Assembly (NCBI GenBank): GCA_030452775.1
Contig: JAKDLQ010000020.1
Coordinates: 1 to 16,572, forward strand
Length of the DNA: 16,572 bases
Direction of reading: 5' to 3'
Origin: Micrococcales bacterium
GTDB lineage: Bacteria > Actinomycetota > Actinomycetes > Actinomycetales > Dermatophilaceae
Shown: positions 6,678 through 13,778 of the stretch, piece by piece
Numbering within the stretch: position 1 is the stretch's first letter
Layout of the letters: each line of letters begins with the position of its first letter
The notes under the pieces: generated by a model
The model's input: only the letters and a program-made list of their open reading frames with translations
Told to the model about the DNA's origin: nothing
Databases searched by the model: none
Made by a program: the position numbers and the translations under genes

Positions 6678-7685
6678 ATGAGTCCCCCACGGCACGCCAA
6701 CCCCGCGTCTCATCGGCGTGGCGCCGCGCTCACGGTCGTCGCGGTGACCGTCGCCGTCCTGCTCCTCGCCGGGATCGGCGTCACCGTCACTCGCCTCGCA
6801 TTCGGTGGCGACGAGGTGGCGTCAGGATGTGGGCAGGGGCCAACGCAGCTTCACGTCGCCGCTGCGCCGGCCATCGCCCCGGTGGTGGCCGAGCTCGGCC
6901 GCGACCGACGCATCGGCCCCGACGGGCCGGGGTGCGTCGACGTCGTCGTCGAGTCCGTCGATCCACAGGCCGAGATCCAGTCGCTCGCCGACGGCACGGT
7001 GCGGCCGCCCGACGTCTGGATCCCGGACTCGACGCTCTGGCTCGACCGGGCGGGGGTCGAGCGGGTCGCCAAGGCCACCAACGCCGCGTCGGTCGCGAGC
7101 AGCCCGCTCGTGCTCGCCGTGTCGACAAGGGAGGCCGACCGGGTTCGCGGCACCGCGACCCGTCCCACGGTCGCCAACCTCGCCGCGATCGCCGCCGGGG
7201 GAGGCTCCTTCTCCGTCGAGCTGTCCGATCAGCGGCTGTCACCGGCCCGGGTGGGGACGATCCTCGCCTTGACCAAGGCCACTGCGGATATGCCGGATGG
7301 GCGGGCATCGCTCACCGCCCTGATCCGCGGCGCCACCGTGAGCGACAGCTCCGCACAGGAGCGGCTGGCCATCCTTTCACCGACCGCCTCCGTCGGCGTC
7401 CCGGTATCGGAGCGCGACGTCTGGGTCGCGCGCGGCGAGAGCTCCCCGGCGCAGCCCGTAGCAATCTACGCAGGCGGGGTGAGCTTCGACTTCCCCTTCG
7501 CCGTGCTCGCCAAGGACCCGGCCACCATCTCGCGGGCGCAAGGGCTGTTCGACGTGCTCACCGGTGCGACGGGCCAGGCGGCGCTCAAGGCCGCCGGCTT
7601 CCGAGACGTCCACGGCTCGGCGGGGGTCGTGCTCACGGCAGACCGCGGCGTCGACGGCACGACCACGATCCCCCCGTGCGCCTGA
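6678..7685 (+). CDS. Membrane-anchored extracellular solute-binding domain (N-terminal part of a split SBP-VWA protein)
   Basis: A 335-residue protein with a basic N-terminus, one hydrophobic segment (about 16-41) acting as membrane anchor or uncleaved signal, and an extracytoplasmic periplasmic-binding-type domain. That domain opens with LHVAAAPAIAPVVAELGR (58-75), has PDVWIPDSTLWLDRAG, SSPLVLAVS and YAGGVSFDFPFAVLAKDP, and ends with a TGQAALKAAGFRD helix. This is the pattern of type II solute-binding domains of the molybdate/phosphate type. In many actinobacteria such a domain is fused to a C-terminal VWA domain. Here the frame ends at a TGA just past a C6 tract, while the VWA domain continues at once in the -1 frame. 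I therefore read this as the first half of one protein rather than a complete gene. The start is ATG 6678; a GTG immediately before it (6675) is an alternative. It begins four bases after the upstream stop codon. The ligand is unknown. Confidence 0.8.
   Translation: MSPPRHANPASHRRGAALTVVAVTVAVLLLAGIGVTVTRLAFGGDEVASGCGQGPTQLHVAAAPAIAPVVAELGRDRRIGPDGPGCVDVVVESVDPQAEIQSLADGTVRPPDVWIPDSTLWLDRAGVERVAKATNAASVASSPLVLAVSTREADRVRGTATRPTVANLAAIAAGGGSFSVELSDQRLSPARVGTILALTKATADMPDGRASLTALIRGATVSDSSAQERLAILSPTASVGVPVSERDVWVARGESSPAQPVAIYAGGVSFDFPFAVLAKDPATISRAQGLFDVLTGATGQAALKAAGFRDVHGSAGVVLTADRGVDGTTTIPPCA
7670..7675 (+). other. C6 tract at the SBP/VWA frame junction (frameshift or slippery site)
   Basis: The solute-binding frame reads ATC CCC CCG TGC GCC TGA across this tract. 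The -1 frame reads CCC CCC GTG CGC CTG and continues into the VWA domain. Adding one C, or -1 slippage of ribosomes on C CCC CCG, gives the join IPPVRLTPASLAQAEKALA with no other change. It would yield one 562-residue protein. The homopolymer makes a sequencing or assembly error plausible. A true one-base deletion, phase variation or programmed slippage remain possible. Confidence 0.7.
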
Positions 7686-8365
7686 CCCCCGCGTCGCTCG
7701 CCCAGGCCGAGAAGGCGCTCGCAACCGCCACGCAGGACGCGCGACTGCTCGCGGTCATGGACATCTCCGGATCGATGGCATGGGGCATCGGCGGACCGCA
7801 GGCGCCGGGTCCATCGAGGCTGGCCATCGCAACGCGGGCGGCGAGCACGGGCCTGCGGCTCTATCCGCCGACAACCAAGGTCGGGCTCTGGGTCTTCTCC
7901 AAGGACATCGTCGGGCGCCAGGACTACCGCGAGGTCACGCCGGTGACCCGGCTCGGCGCGCCCGGGGCCCGCGCGAGGCTCGCCGGCGCGTTGACCCACG
8001 CGGCACCCGTGCGCGACGGCGACACTGCGCTCTACGCGACGACACTTGCCGCGGTGCGGCAGCTGGCAAAGCAGTGGGAGCCGGGCCGAGTCAATGCGGT
8101 CGTGCTGCTCTCGGACGGCAAGGACACCGACACCCAGGGACCCACGCTGGGGCAGGTCGTCGCCGCACTCACAGCACAGCGCAAGTCGGGCAAGCCCGTA
8201 CCGGTCATCACCATCGCCTTCGGGCCACAGGGCGACGCGGCGTCACTTGCTGCGATCAGCAAGGCCTCCGGCGGCGCTGCCTACCGCGCCAGCACGGCAG
8301 CCCAGATCCGCCAGATCTTCCTCGACGCGGTGGGCCAGCGGGCCTGCCGTCCGCACTGCAGCTGA
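7676..8365 (+). CDS. VWA domain (C-terminal part of a split SBP-VWA protein)
   Basis: Encodes 229 residues if begun at GTG 7676, almost all a von Willebrand factor A domain. The metal-ion-dependent adhesion site is complete: DISGSMAW (Asp29, Ser31, Ser33), Thr117 in GDTALYATTL, and Asp147 in LLSDGKDTD. Strands VGLWVFSKDIV and VPVITIAFGPQG follow the usual order, and the domain ends with a helix and a Cys-containing tail (ACRPHC). VWA domains bind protein partners through a divalent cation. As a separate protein it would have no signal sequence or membrane anchor, and no ribosome-binding site precedes the GTG. Both points argue that it is normally translated as the C-terminus of the preceding solute-binding protein and displayed outside the membrane. 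The reading frame is open far upstream (to 6827), but that extension is Arg-rich and out of phase with the real gene. The stop codon lies 23 bases before the ThiF-like start. Confidence 0.8.
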   Translation: MRLTPASLAQAEKALATATQDARLLAVMDISGSMAWGIGGPQAPGPSRLAIATRAASTGLRLYPPTTKVGLWVFSKDIVGRQDYREVTPVTRLGAPGARARLAGALTHAAPVRDGDTALYATTLAAVRQLAKQWEPGRVNAVVLLSDGKDTDTQGPTLGQVVAALTAQRKSGKPVPVITIAFGPQGDAASLAAISKASGGAAYRASTAAQIRQIFLDAVGQRACRPHCS

Positions 8366-8388
8366 GTCCACCGAAAGGAACGAGCTCG

Positions 8389-9306
8389 ATGACCCTCGCA
8401 CCCCCGCTCACAGCCGCGCATCCCGTCACGGCCCCGTCGTTCTACGCCCAGCTCACCGAACGCAACCGGGGCTTCATCTCCGACCGGGCGCAGCAGCGGC
8501 TCTCCGAGACCGTGGTCCTCGTCGCCGGCTGCGGCTCGACCGGCGGCGCGGTCGTGGAGCCTCTGGCCCGCCTCGGCGTGCAGCGCTTCCTGCTGGCAGA
8601 CGTCGGCCACTACGAGCTCAACAACCTCAATCGGCAGAACGCCTACGTCGATGAGATCGGGGAGCACAAGGCGGTCGTCTGCGCCCGCCGGATCGCCCAG
8701 ATCAACCCGGCCGCCACCGCGGAGATCCGGGAAGACGGGATCACCAGGGACAACGCCCGTGACCTCGTCTCGCGGTGCGGCGTCGTCATCGACGGGGTAG
8801 ACGTCACCGAGCCGTCGGGCTGGCTCGCGAAGTTCGTCTTGCACAAGGAGGCGGCGCGGCTCGGCCGGCCGGTCGTCTCCGGCTACGACATGGCCGGGAC
8901 CCAGTACGTCCGCTTCTACGACTACCGGCCAGGCGATGCCCCCTTCCACGGGGCCGTGCGGCGAGCCGACGTCGAGCGCGCGATGACATGGGACCTGCTG
9001 CGGCGGGTGGTCCCGATGCGCTACGTGCCGGTGGAGATGATCGACCTCGCCCGCGCCCGGGTCCGCACCGGCGAGGACGGCCTCCCCCAGGTCGTCTACG
9101 CCTCGCTGGCCTTCGGAGCCATCGCCTCGCGGATCGTCGTCTGCTTGATGGAGGGTCAGCCGGTGCGCACCCACACGGTGGTGGGCCTCGACTCGGCCGT
9201 GCGCCGCCCGCGCGCCAACGCGCAGGCGACAGCCCGCAAGCCGCTGGCCGCGCTCCTGGCCCTGCGCGACCTCGCCGCGGCCCGACGTGAGGCGCGTCAT
9301 GGTTGA
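8389..9306 (+). CDS. ThiF/HesA/MoeB (E1-like) family adenylyltransferase, divergent
   Basis: A 305-residue Rossmann-type E1-like protein. A short N-terminal lead (FYAQLTERNRGFISDRAQQR, 18-37) is followed by the nucleotide-binding loop AGCGSTGG (46-53), LLADVGHYELNNLNRQNAY (68-86) containing the NLNRQ signature with Arg82, Lys94, INPAA (105-109) and IDGVDV (134-139). Asp138 sits where MoeB/ThiF have the magnesium-binding Asp of DN, but the Asn is replaced. The family adenylates a carboxylate, most often the C-terminus of a ubiquitin-like sulphur carrier. This protein lacks the paired CxxC zinc cysteines seen in MoeB and ThiF; the corresponding stretch reads RPGDAPFHGAV. No obvious catalytic Cys loop or ubiquitin-like partner gene is present nearby. 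It may therefore act on a small-molecule acid or a ribosomal peptide instead. The start ATG 8389 has AAAGGA about eight bases upstream. The 3' end overlaps the MMPL gene by eight bases. Confidence 0.88.
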   Translation: MTLAPPLTAAHPVTAPSFYAQLTERNRGFISDRAQQRLSETVVLVAGCGSTGGAVVEPLARLGVQRFLLADVGHYELNNLNRQNAYVDEIGEHKAVVCARRIAQINPAATAEIREDGITRDNARDLVSRCGVVIDGVDVTEPSGWLAKFVLHKEAARLGRPVVSGYDMAGTQYVRFYDYRPGDAPFHGAVRRADVERAMTWDLLRRVVPMRYVPVEMIDLARARVRTGEDGLPQVVYASLAFGAIASRIVVCLMEGQPVRTHTVVGLDSAVRRPRANAQATARKPLAALLALRDLAAARREARHG

Positions 9307-11605
9307 TCGGCTCGTCAGGGGTCTGGTCCGCCGCCGTTGGGCGATCGCCGGGATCTGGGTCGTCGGGCTCGTGGTCGCGGGGCTCGTCAGTATGCCGCTA
9401 CCCAGCCTGCTCAGCGGCGGCGGCTGGTCCGTCGACGGCTCCGACAGCGCGGTCGTCCAGGCCGACCTGGCCCATGACTTCGTCGGCCGTGGCAACAGCG
9501 ATGTCATGGTCGTCGTCGTCGACCACTGGTACACCAGCGACCAGCCGGGATTCGCCAAGCGGGTCGCCCGTGTCATGGACGACGTCGGTCGCGACCCCGA
9601 CCTCGAGGTCCGCGACCAGGTCGGCTACTCGACGACCGCCGGCCCCCTACAGCAGCGCTTCGTCGGTAAGGACAAGCGCACCGCCATCGACCAGCTCGGC
9701 CTCGACCTCGAGGACGGCACCGCCAGGCGAGTGCTGCCCCAGATCCAGTCCGACCTCTCTGCCCGTTTTGCGGGGCAGGGGCTCGACGTGACGCTCGTGG
9801 GCACCGCTGCGTTCTGGGGTGCGGTCAACACCCTCAGCGAAGAGGGCCTGGTCCATGCCGAGCTGCTCACCTTCCCGCTCATCCTCATCGTGCTCGTCGG
9901 CCTCTTCGGCGGTCTCGTCGCCGCACTCGCCTCGCTGGCCGTGGGGATCACCGCGATCCTCGGCAGCTTCGCGGTCCTCACCGTCATCGCGCAACACGCG
10001 GATCTCTCGCTCTTCGTGCAGAACACCGCGACGATGCTCGGGCTCGGCGTGGGGATCGACTACTCCCTCTTCGTCATCGCCCGCTTCAAGGAGGAGCTCA
10101 GCCGGGGTCGAACCGTGGACGACGCGCTCGCCGCGACCCTGCGCACATCGGGCGAGACCGTCCTCTTCTCGGGCATCACGATCCTGGCCGCCATGAGCAC
10201 CTTGTTCCTTGTGCCGCTCGAGGTGATCTCATCGATCGCGCTCGGCGCGGTGATCGTCGTCGCCTTCTCGATGCTCACCTCGCTGCTCCTGCTACCCGTG
10301 CTCCTGCGGCTGCTCGGGCACCGGATCTCCAAGGGACGGATCTCCTTCATCCGCGAGCCGGCGCGCCCCGGAGCCCACCGCGCGCCACACCTGACCCGGT
10401 GGGAGCGGGTGGCGCATCGCGTGATGGGACGCCCGCTCGTCTTCCTCGGACTCGGACTGCTGCTGCTCGTGTCCCTCGCGGTCCCGGCCAGCTCCCTCAC
10501 GACGTTCACACCGGATGCCCAGATCGTGCCGCAGAGCTCGCCGGTGCGAGCCGGCTTCGACCACGTCCAGGACCAGTTCGGCATCGGGACGACCGCCCCG
10601 ATCCAGGTCGTCGTCTCGTCCCCACGGCCGTTGACATCCTCCGCAGACGCCACCGAGCTGGCCCGTCTCGACAAGGACCTTGCCGCACTACCGTCCGTCG
10701 ACCGCGTCGAATCCGCCCTGCCCGTGCTGGCCCTGGCCTCGCCCCGCTCGCCGCTCGCCGCGCTGCAGAGCGACGCCCGGGACCACCTGCCACCCGGTGT
10801 CCGGGCGGTGGTCGGGCACTACGTGTCGGCGGACGCGACGAAGATGGTCTTCGACGTCGTCCCGACCGGCCACGCCGCCGATGCCGCCACCGTCACGCTG
10901 CTCACCGAGGTCCACCGTGTGGCGGGCGAGTTCAGTGTCCCGGACGCCTCGATCCGGGTGGGTGGCGAGACCGCGCAGGGGATCGAGAGCAACGCGGTGA
11001 TCTCGGATCGCCTCCCGATGGTCGTCGGTGTGATGCTCGCCGTGATCTACCTCCTGCTGCTCGTGACCTTCCGCTCGGTCCTCTTGCCGCTCAAGGCGAT
11101 CCTGATGAACCTCGTGTCCGTTGCGGCGACCTTCGGTGTGCTTGTCCTCGTCTTCCAGCACGGGGTGGGCGCGAGCCTGCTCGGCGCCGAGGGGAGCGAT
11201 CACATCCAGAACTTCGTGCCGATCCTGCTGCTCACCCTCCTGTTCAGCCTGAGCACCGACTACGAGGTGTTCCTGCTGAACCGGGTGCGAGAGGAGTTCG
11301 TCAAGACCGGCGACAATGCGCGCAGTGTCGCGGTCGGCATGTCGAGCACGGCCCCGCTGATCTCGGGGGCCGCCCTGCTGATGGTGGTCGTCTTCGGCTC
11401 CTTCGCGTTGGCCGGCATCCTGCCGATCAAGCAGCTCGGCTTCGGGATGGCCGTCGCGATCGCCATCGACGCGACGATCGTGCGCCTCGTGCTCGTCCCC
11501 GCGACGATGCGCCTGATGGGGGCGTGGAACTGGTGGATGCCCGGCCGCACCCGCCATGCGGTCGCCGCCCCGCACGTGGGCCAGGTGGCCGATCCCGCGC
11601 GCTGA
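9299..11605 (+). CDS. MMPL family RND-type transporter
   Basis: A 768-residue inner-membrane exporter of the MMPL branch of the RND superfamily, which moves lipids or other hydrophobic products using the proton gradient. It has the expected duplicated layout. TM1 is at about 14-32, with an extracytoplasmic porter loop at 40-185. TM2-6 follow at about 190-338, TM7 at about 380-400, a second loop at 401-570, and TM8-12 at about 573-740. The conserved transmembrane proton-relay motif occurs twice: GIDYSLFVIARFKEE (252-266; Asp254, Tyr255) and STDYEVFLLNRVREEF (652-667; Asp654, Tyr655). The length is usual for short actinobacterial MMPL proteins without a long C-terminal tail. The start ATG 9299 has GAGG six bases upstream and overlaps the ThiF-like stop codon by eight bases. 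A GTG at 9287 would add four residues. It is the last gene of the plus-strand run and the natural exporter for whatever that run makes. Confidence 0.93.
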   Translation: MVDRLVRGLVRRRWAIAGIWVVGLVVAGLVSMPLPSLLSGGGWSVDGSDSAVVQADLAHDFVGRGNSDVMVVVVDHWYTSDQPGFAKRVARVMDDVGRDPDLEVRDQVGYSTTAGPLQQRFVGKDKRTAIDQLGLDLEDGTARRVLPQIQSDLSARFAGQGLDVTLVGTAAFWGAVNTLSEEGLVHAELLTFPLILIVLVGLFGGLVAALASLAVGITAILGSFAVLTVIAQHADLSLFVQNTATMLGLGVGIDYSLFVIARFKEELSRGRTVDDALAATLRTSGETVLFSGITILAAMSTLFLVPLEVISSIALGAVIVVAFSMLTSLLLLPVLLRLLGHRISKGRISFIREPARPGAHRAPHLTRWERVAHRVMGRPLVFLGLGLLLLVSLAVPASSLTTFTPDAQIVPQSSPVRAGFDHVQDQFGIGTTAPIQVVVSSPRPLTSSADATELARLDKDLAALPSVDRVESALPVLALASPRSPLAALQSDARDHLPPGVRAVVGHYVSADATKMVFDVVPTGHAADAATVTLLTEVHRVAGEFSVPDASIRVGGETAQGIESNAVISDRLPMVVGVMLAVIYLLLLVTFRSVLLPLKAILMNLVSVAATFGVLVLVFQHGVGASLLGAEGSDHIQNFVPILLLTLLFSLSTDYEVFLLNRVREEFVKTGDNARSVAVGMSSTAPLISGAALLMVVVFGSFALAGILPIKQLGFGMAVAIAIDATIVRLVLVPATMRLMGAWNWWMPGRTRHAVAAPHVGQVADPAR

Positions 11606-11634
11606 GCGGCATACGGCTATCCCGTATGCCGCTG
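11604..11634. terminator. Bidirectional hairpin between convergent operons
   Basis: AGCGGCATACGG (11605-11616) and CCGTATGCCGCT (11622-11633) form a perfect 12-bp stem with a five-base CTATC loop, starting within the MMPL stop codon. A second small palindrome, GAGCGCTC (11634-11641), follows. The MMPL gene and betT converge here, so the hairpin could end transcripts from both sides. There is no T-tract, as is common for actinobacterial terminators. The remainder up to 11717 shows nothing recognisable. Confidence 0.75.
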
Positions 11635-11717
11635 AGCGCTCTCTCGCGCAGGCCGCTCGCCACGCACACGGCCGGGAACGCTTGCGAGGGAAGGGACCTC
11701 GGTCATCGTGGTGCGCG

Positions 11718-13778
11718 TCAGGCCAGGCGCAGGAACTCCAGGTGGCGTTCGTACTGGTCCAGGCAGTCGTGGATGACCTGCCCGCGCGTGTAGCCCATCA
11801 CGTCGTAGTCCTGGCCGCCTCCGACGGTGTGGACCTCGAGCCGGGCATACTGGTCGCGGTCGCCGATCATCCGGCCGCCGTAGGTGGGCACCGGTGACTC
11901 GGAGACCTGCACGCGGTAGACGAACGGGTCGTCTGCGATGGTGTGCAGCTCGACCCAGGGCAGCTGCCCGTCCTCGCTCTCCTCGTCGGGGTCGCCGGCG
12001 CCGGCGGTGATCTCGGCCGCGACCGCCTCGGCCTCGAGCCCGCCTATGACCTCGGTGAGGGCCGGCCGGACGACCGATTCGAGGTAAGAGCTCGCCTCGT
12101 CGATGTCGACGAAGCTCACCGACCGCGCCAGCCGTCGCCTCCAGGAGGGCGCGTGGTCCTTCTCGTCCTCGAAGCCGCCACGGGCGGAGAGCATCGTCGG
12201 TAGCGCGTGTGCCCCGGAGTCGGTACGCCGCCCCTCGACGCGTAGTGCCTTGAGCAGGCCGAGCATGACGAGGATGACGACGAAGGAGAACGGCAGCCCG
12301 AAGATGACCGTGGCGTACTGCAGGGCGAAGATGCCACCCACGGCCAGCACCGCGATCGTCAGCAGACCGGTCGCCGCGGCCCACACGATCCGCAGCCACG
12401 GTGCCGCGTCCTCCTGCGCCGAGCCCAGCTTCGAGGACAGGTTCGCCATCACCAGGGCGCCGGAGTCGGCGGACGTGACATAGAACAGCAGCCCGACGAA
12501 CACCGAGAGCGCGATGACGATGCCCGAGAGCGGGTAGTCCTCCAGGAGGCTGTAGAAGCCCGCCTCGGGGGAGGCGAGCGCCTGGTCGGCGAAGGCCATG
12601 TCGCCGTTGCGGATCCGCTCCAAGGCCGCATTGCCGAAGATCGAGATCCACATGACGATGTAGGTGAACGGGATGATCATCGTCCCGGCGACGAACTGGC
12701 GGATGGTCCGTCCCCTCGAGATCCTGGCGAGGAAGAGCCCGACGAACGAGGCCCACGCGACCCACCACGCCCAGAAGAACAGCGTCCACAGCGACATCCA
12801 CTCGGTCTCGTTGCTGAACGCGAAGGTCTGCATGGTCCTGCTGGCGAAGGTCTGGACGTAGTCGCCGATGTTCAGCACGACGGCGTTGAGGATGAACCCC
12901 GTACGCCCGGTGACCAGCACCCAGCCGGCGAGGCCGAGTGCGAGGATGACGTTGAGCTGGGAGAGGAACCGGATCCCTTTGTCGACGCCGGTGGTCGCCG
13001 AGATCGCGGCCATGGCGACCGCGAGCACGACCAGCGCGATCTGCGCGCCGAGGCCGACCGCGGTCCCGAACAGGATGTTGAGGCCCTGGTTGAGGAACAC
13101 CACTCCGATGCCCAGGCTGGTGGCGACCCCGAAGATGGTGCCGAGGACGGCGGCCGTGTCGACGGTGTGCCCGAGTGCGCCCTCGACCCGGCGCCCGAAG
13201 ATCGGGTAGAGCGCGGAGCGGACGGCCAGCGGCAGGTTGAGGCGGTAGGTGAAGTAGCCGAGCGCCAGCCCCATCAGGGCATAGAGGCCCCAGCCCGAGA
13301 GGCCGTAGTGGAACAGTGTCCACACCGTCGCGTCACGCGCGGCCTCGATCGTCTGCGGATCACCGGCCGGCGGTTGCATGTACTGGCTGACCGGCTCGGC
13401 GACCGCGAAGAACATCACGTCGGTCCCGATACCTGCGGCGAACAGCATCGAGGCCCACGAGAAGGTGGAGAACTCCGGTTTGGAGTGGTCCGGACCCAGC
13501 CTGATCAAGCCGTAGCGCGACACGGCGAGATAGATGACGAACACGAGCACAGCCGTGAGCAGGGCGATGTAGAACCACCCGAAGGCGCCGACGATCCAGC
13601 CGACGGCATCACCGATCACCGCCTCGGCCTGATCGGGCGCCCAGATCGCCCAGATCGCCATCGCGAGGACACCGATGACGGACGAGGCGAAGACCGGCAT
13701 ACGGACCGGCGGGCCCTCGGTGAGGAAGCCCCATCGCCGCCGGGTGGCCTTGGTCGGTTCCGCAGTCTCTGCGCTCAT
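11718..13778 (-). CDS. betT: BCCT family choline transporter, BetT-type
   Basis: A 686-residue secondary transporter for choline or a related quaternary ammonium compound, probably driven by an ion gradient. The membrane part (about 25-515) carries BCCT hallmarks: ASMLFAAGIGTDVMFFAVAE (109-128), TLFHYGLSGWGLYALMGLAL (154-173), TGVDKGIRFLSQLN (263-276) and the signature LWTLFFWAWWVAWASFVGLF (330-349) followed by ARISRGRTIRQFV. The 170-residue cytoplasmic tail ends in YDVMGYTRGQVIHDCLDQYERHLEFL (658-683). This matches E. coli BetT-like proteins (about 677 residues) and distinguishes it from shorter BCCT carriers; the BetT tail is known to affect osmotic control. The start ATG 13778 overlaps the betA stop codon in an ATGA, so translation is coupled. 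The frame is open further upstream through betA, but that stretch is out-of-frame Arg-rich sequence. Confidence 0.9.
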   Translation of the reverse strand: MSAETAEPTKATRRRWGFLTEGPPVRMPVFASSVIGVLAMAIWAIWAPDQAEAVIGDAVGWIVGAFGWFYIALLTAVLVFVIYLAVSRYGLIRLGPDHSKPEFSTFSWASMLFAAGIGTDVMFFAVAEPVSQYMQPPAGDPQTIEAARDATVWTLFHYGLSGWGLYALMGLALGYFTYRLNLPLAVRSALYPIFGRRVEGALGHTVDTAAVLGTIFGVATSLGIGVVFLNQGLNILFGTAVGLGAQIALVVLAVAMAAISATTGVDKGIRFLSQLNVILALGLAGWVLVTGRTGFILNAVVLNIGDYVQTFASRTMQTFAFSNETEWMSLWTLFFWAWWVAWASFVGLFLARISRGRTIRQFVAGTMIIPFTYIVMWISIFGNAALERIRNGDMAFADQALASPEAGFYSLLEDYPLSGIVIALSVFVGLLFYVTSADSGALVMANLSSKLGSAQEDAAPWLRIVWAAATGLLTIAVLAVGGIFALQYATVIFGLPFSFVVILVMLGLLKALRVEGRRTDSGAHALPTMLSARGGFEDEKDHAPSWRRRLARSVSFVDIDEASSYLESVVRPALTEVIGGLEAEAVAAEITAGAGDPDEESEDGQLPWVELHTIADDPFVYRVQVSESPVPTYGGRMIGDRDQYARLEVHTVGGGQDYDVMGYTRGQVIHDCLDQYERHLEFLRLA

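Noticed and set aside
6827..7675. Upstream extension of the VWA frame as its own N-terminus
   Set aside because: Arg/Gly-rich out-of-phase reading of the solute-binding gene, without domain or signal sequence.
8281..9576. 431-codon minus-strand open frame over the ThiF-like gene
   Set aside because: Antisense shadow of a gene with intact ThiF motifs.
10399..11793. 464-codon plus-strand frame overlapping the MMPL gene in another frame
   Set aside because: Arg/Pro-rich shadow; the MMPL frame has paired GxDY motifs and membrane segments.
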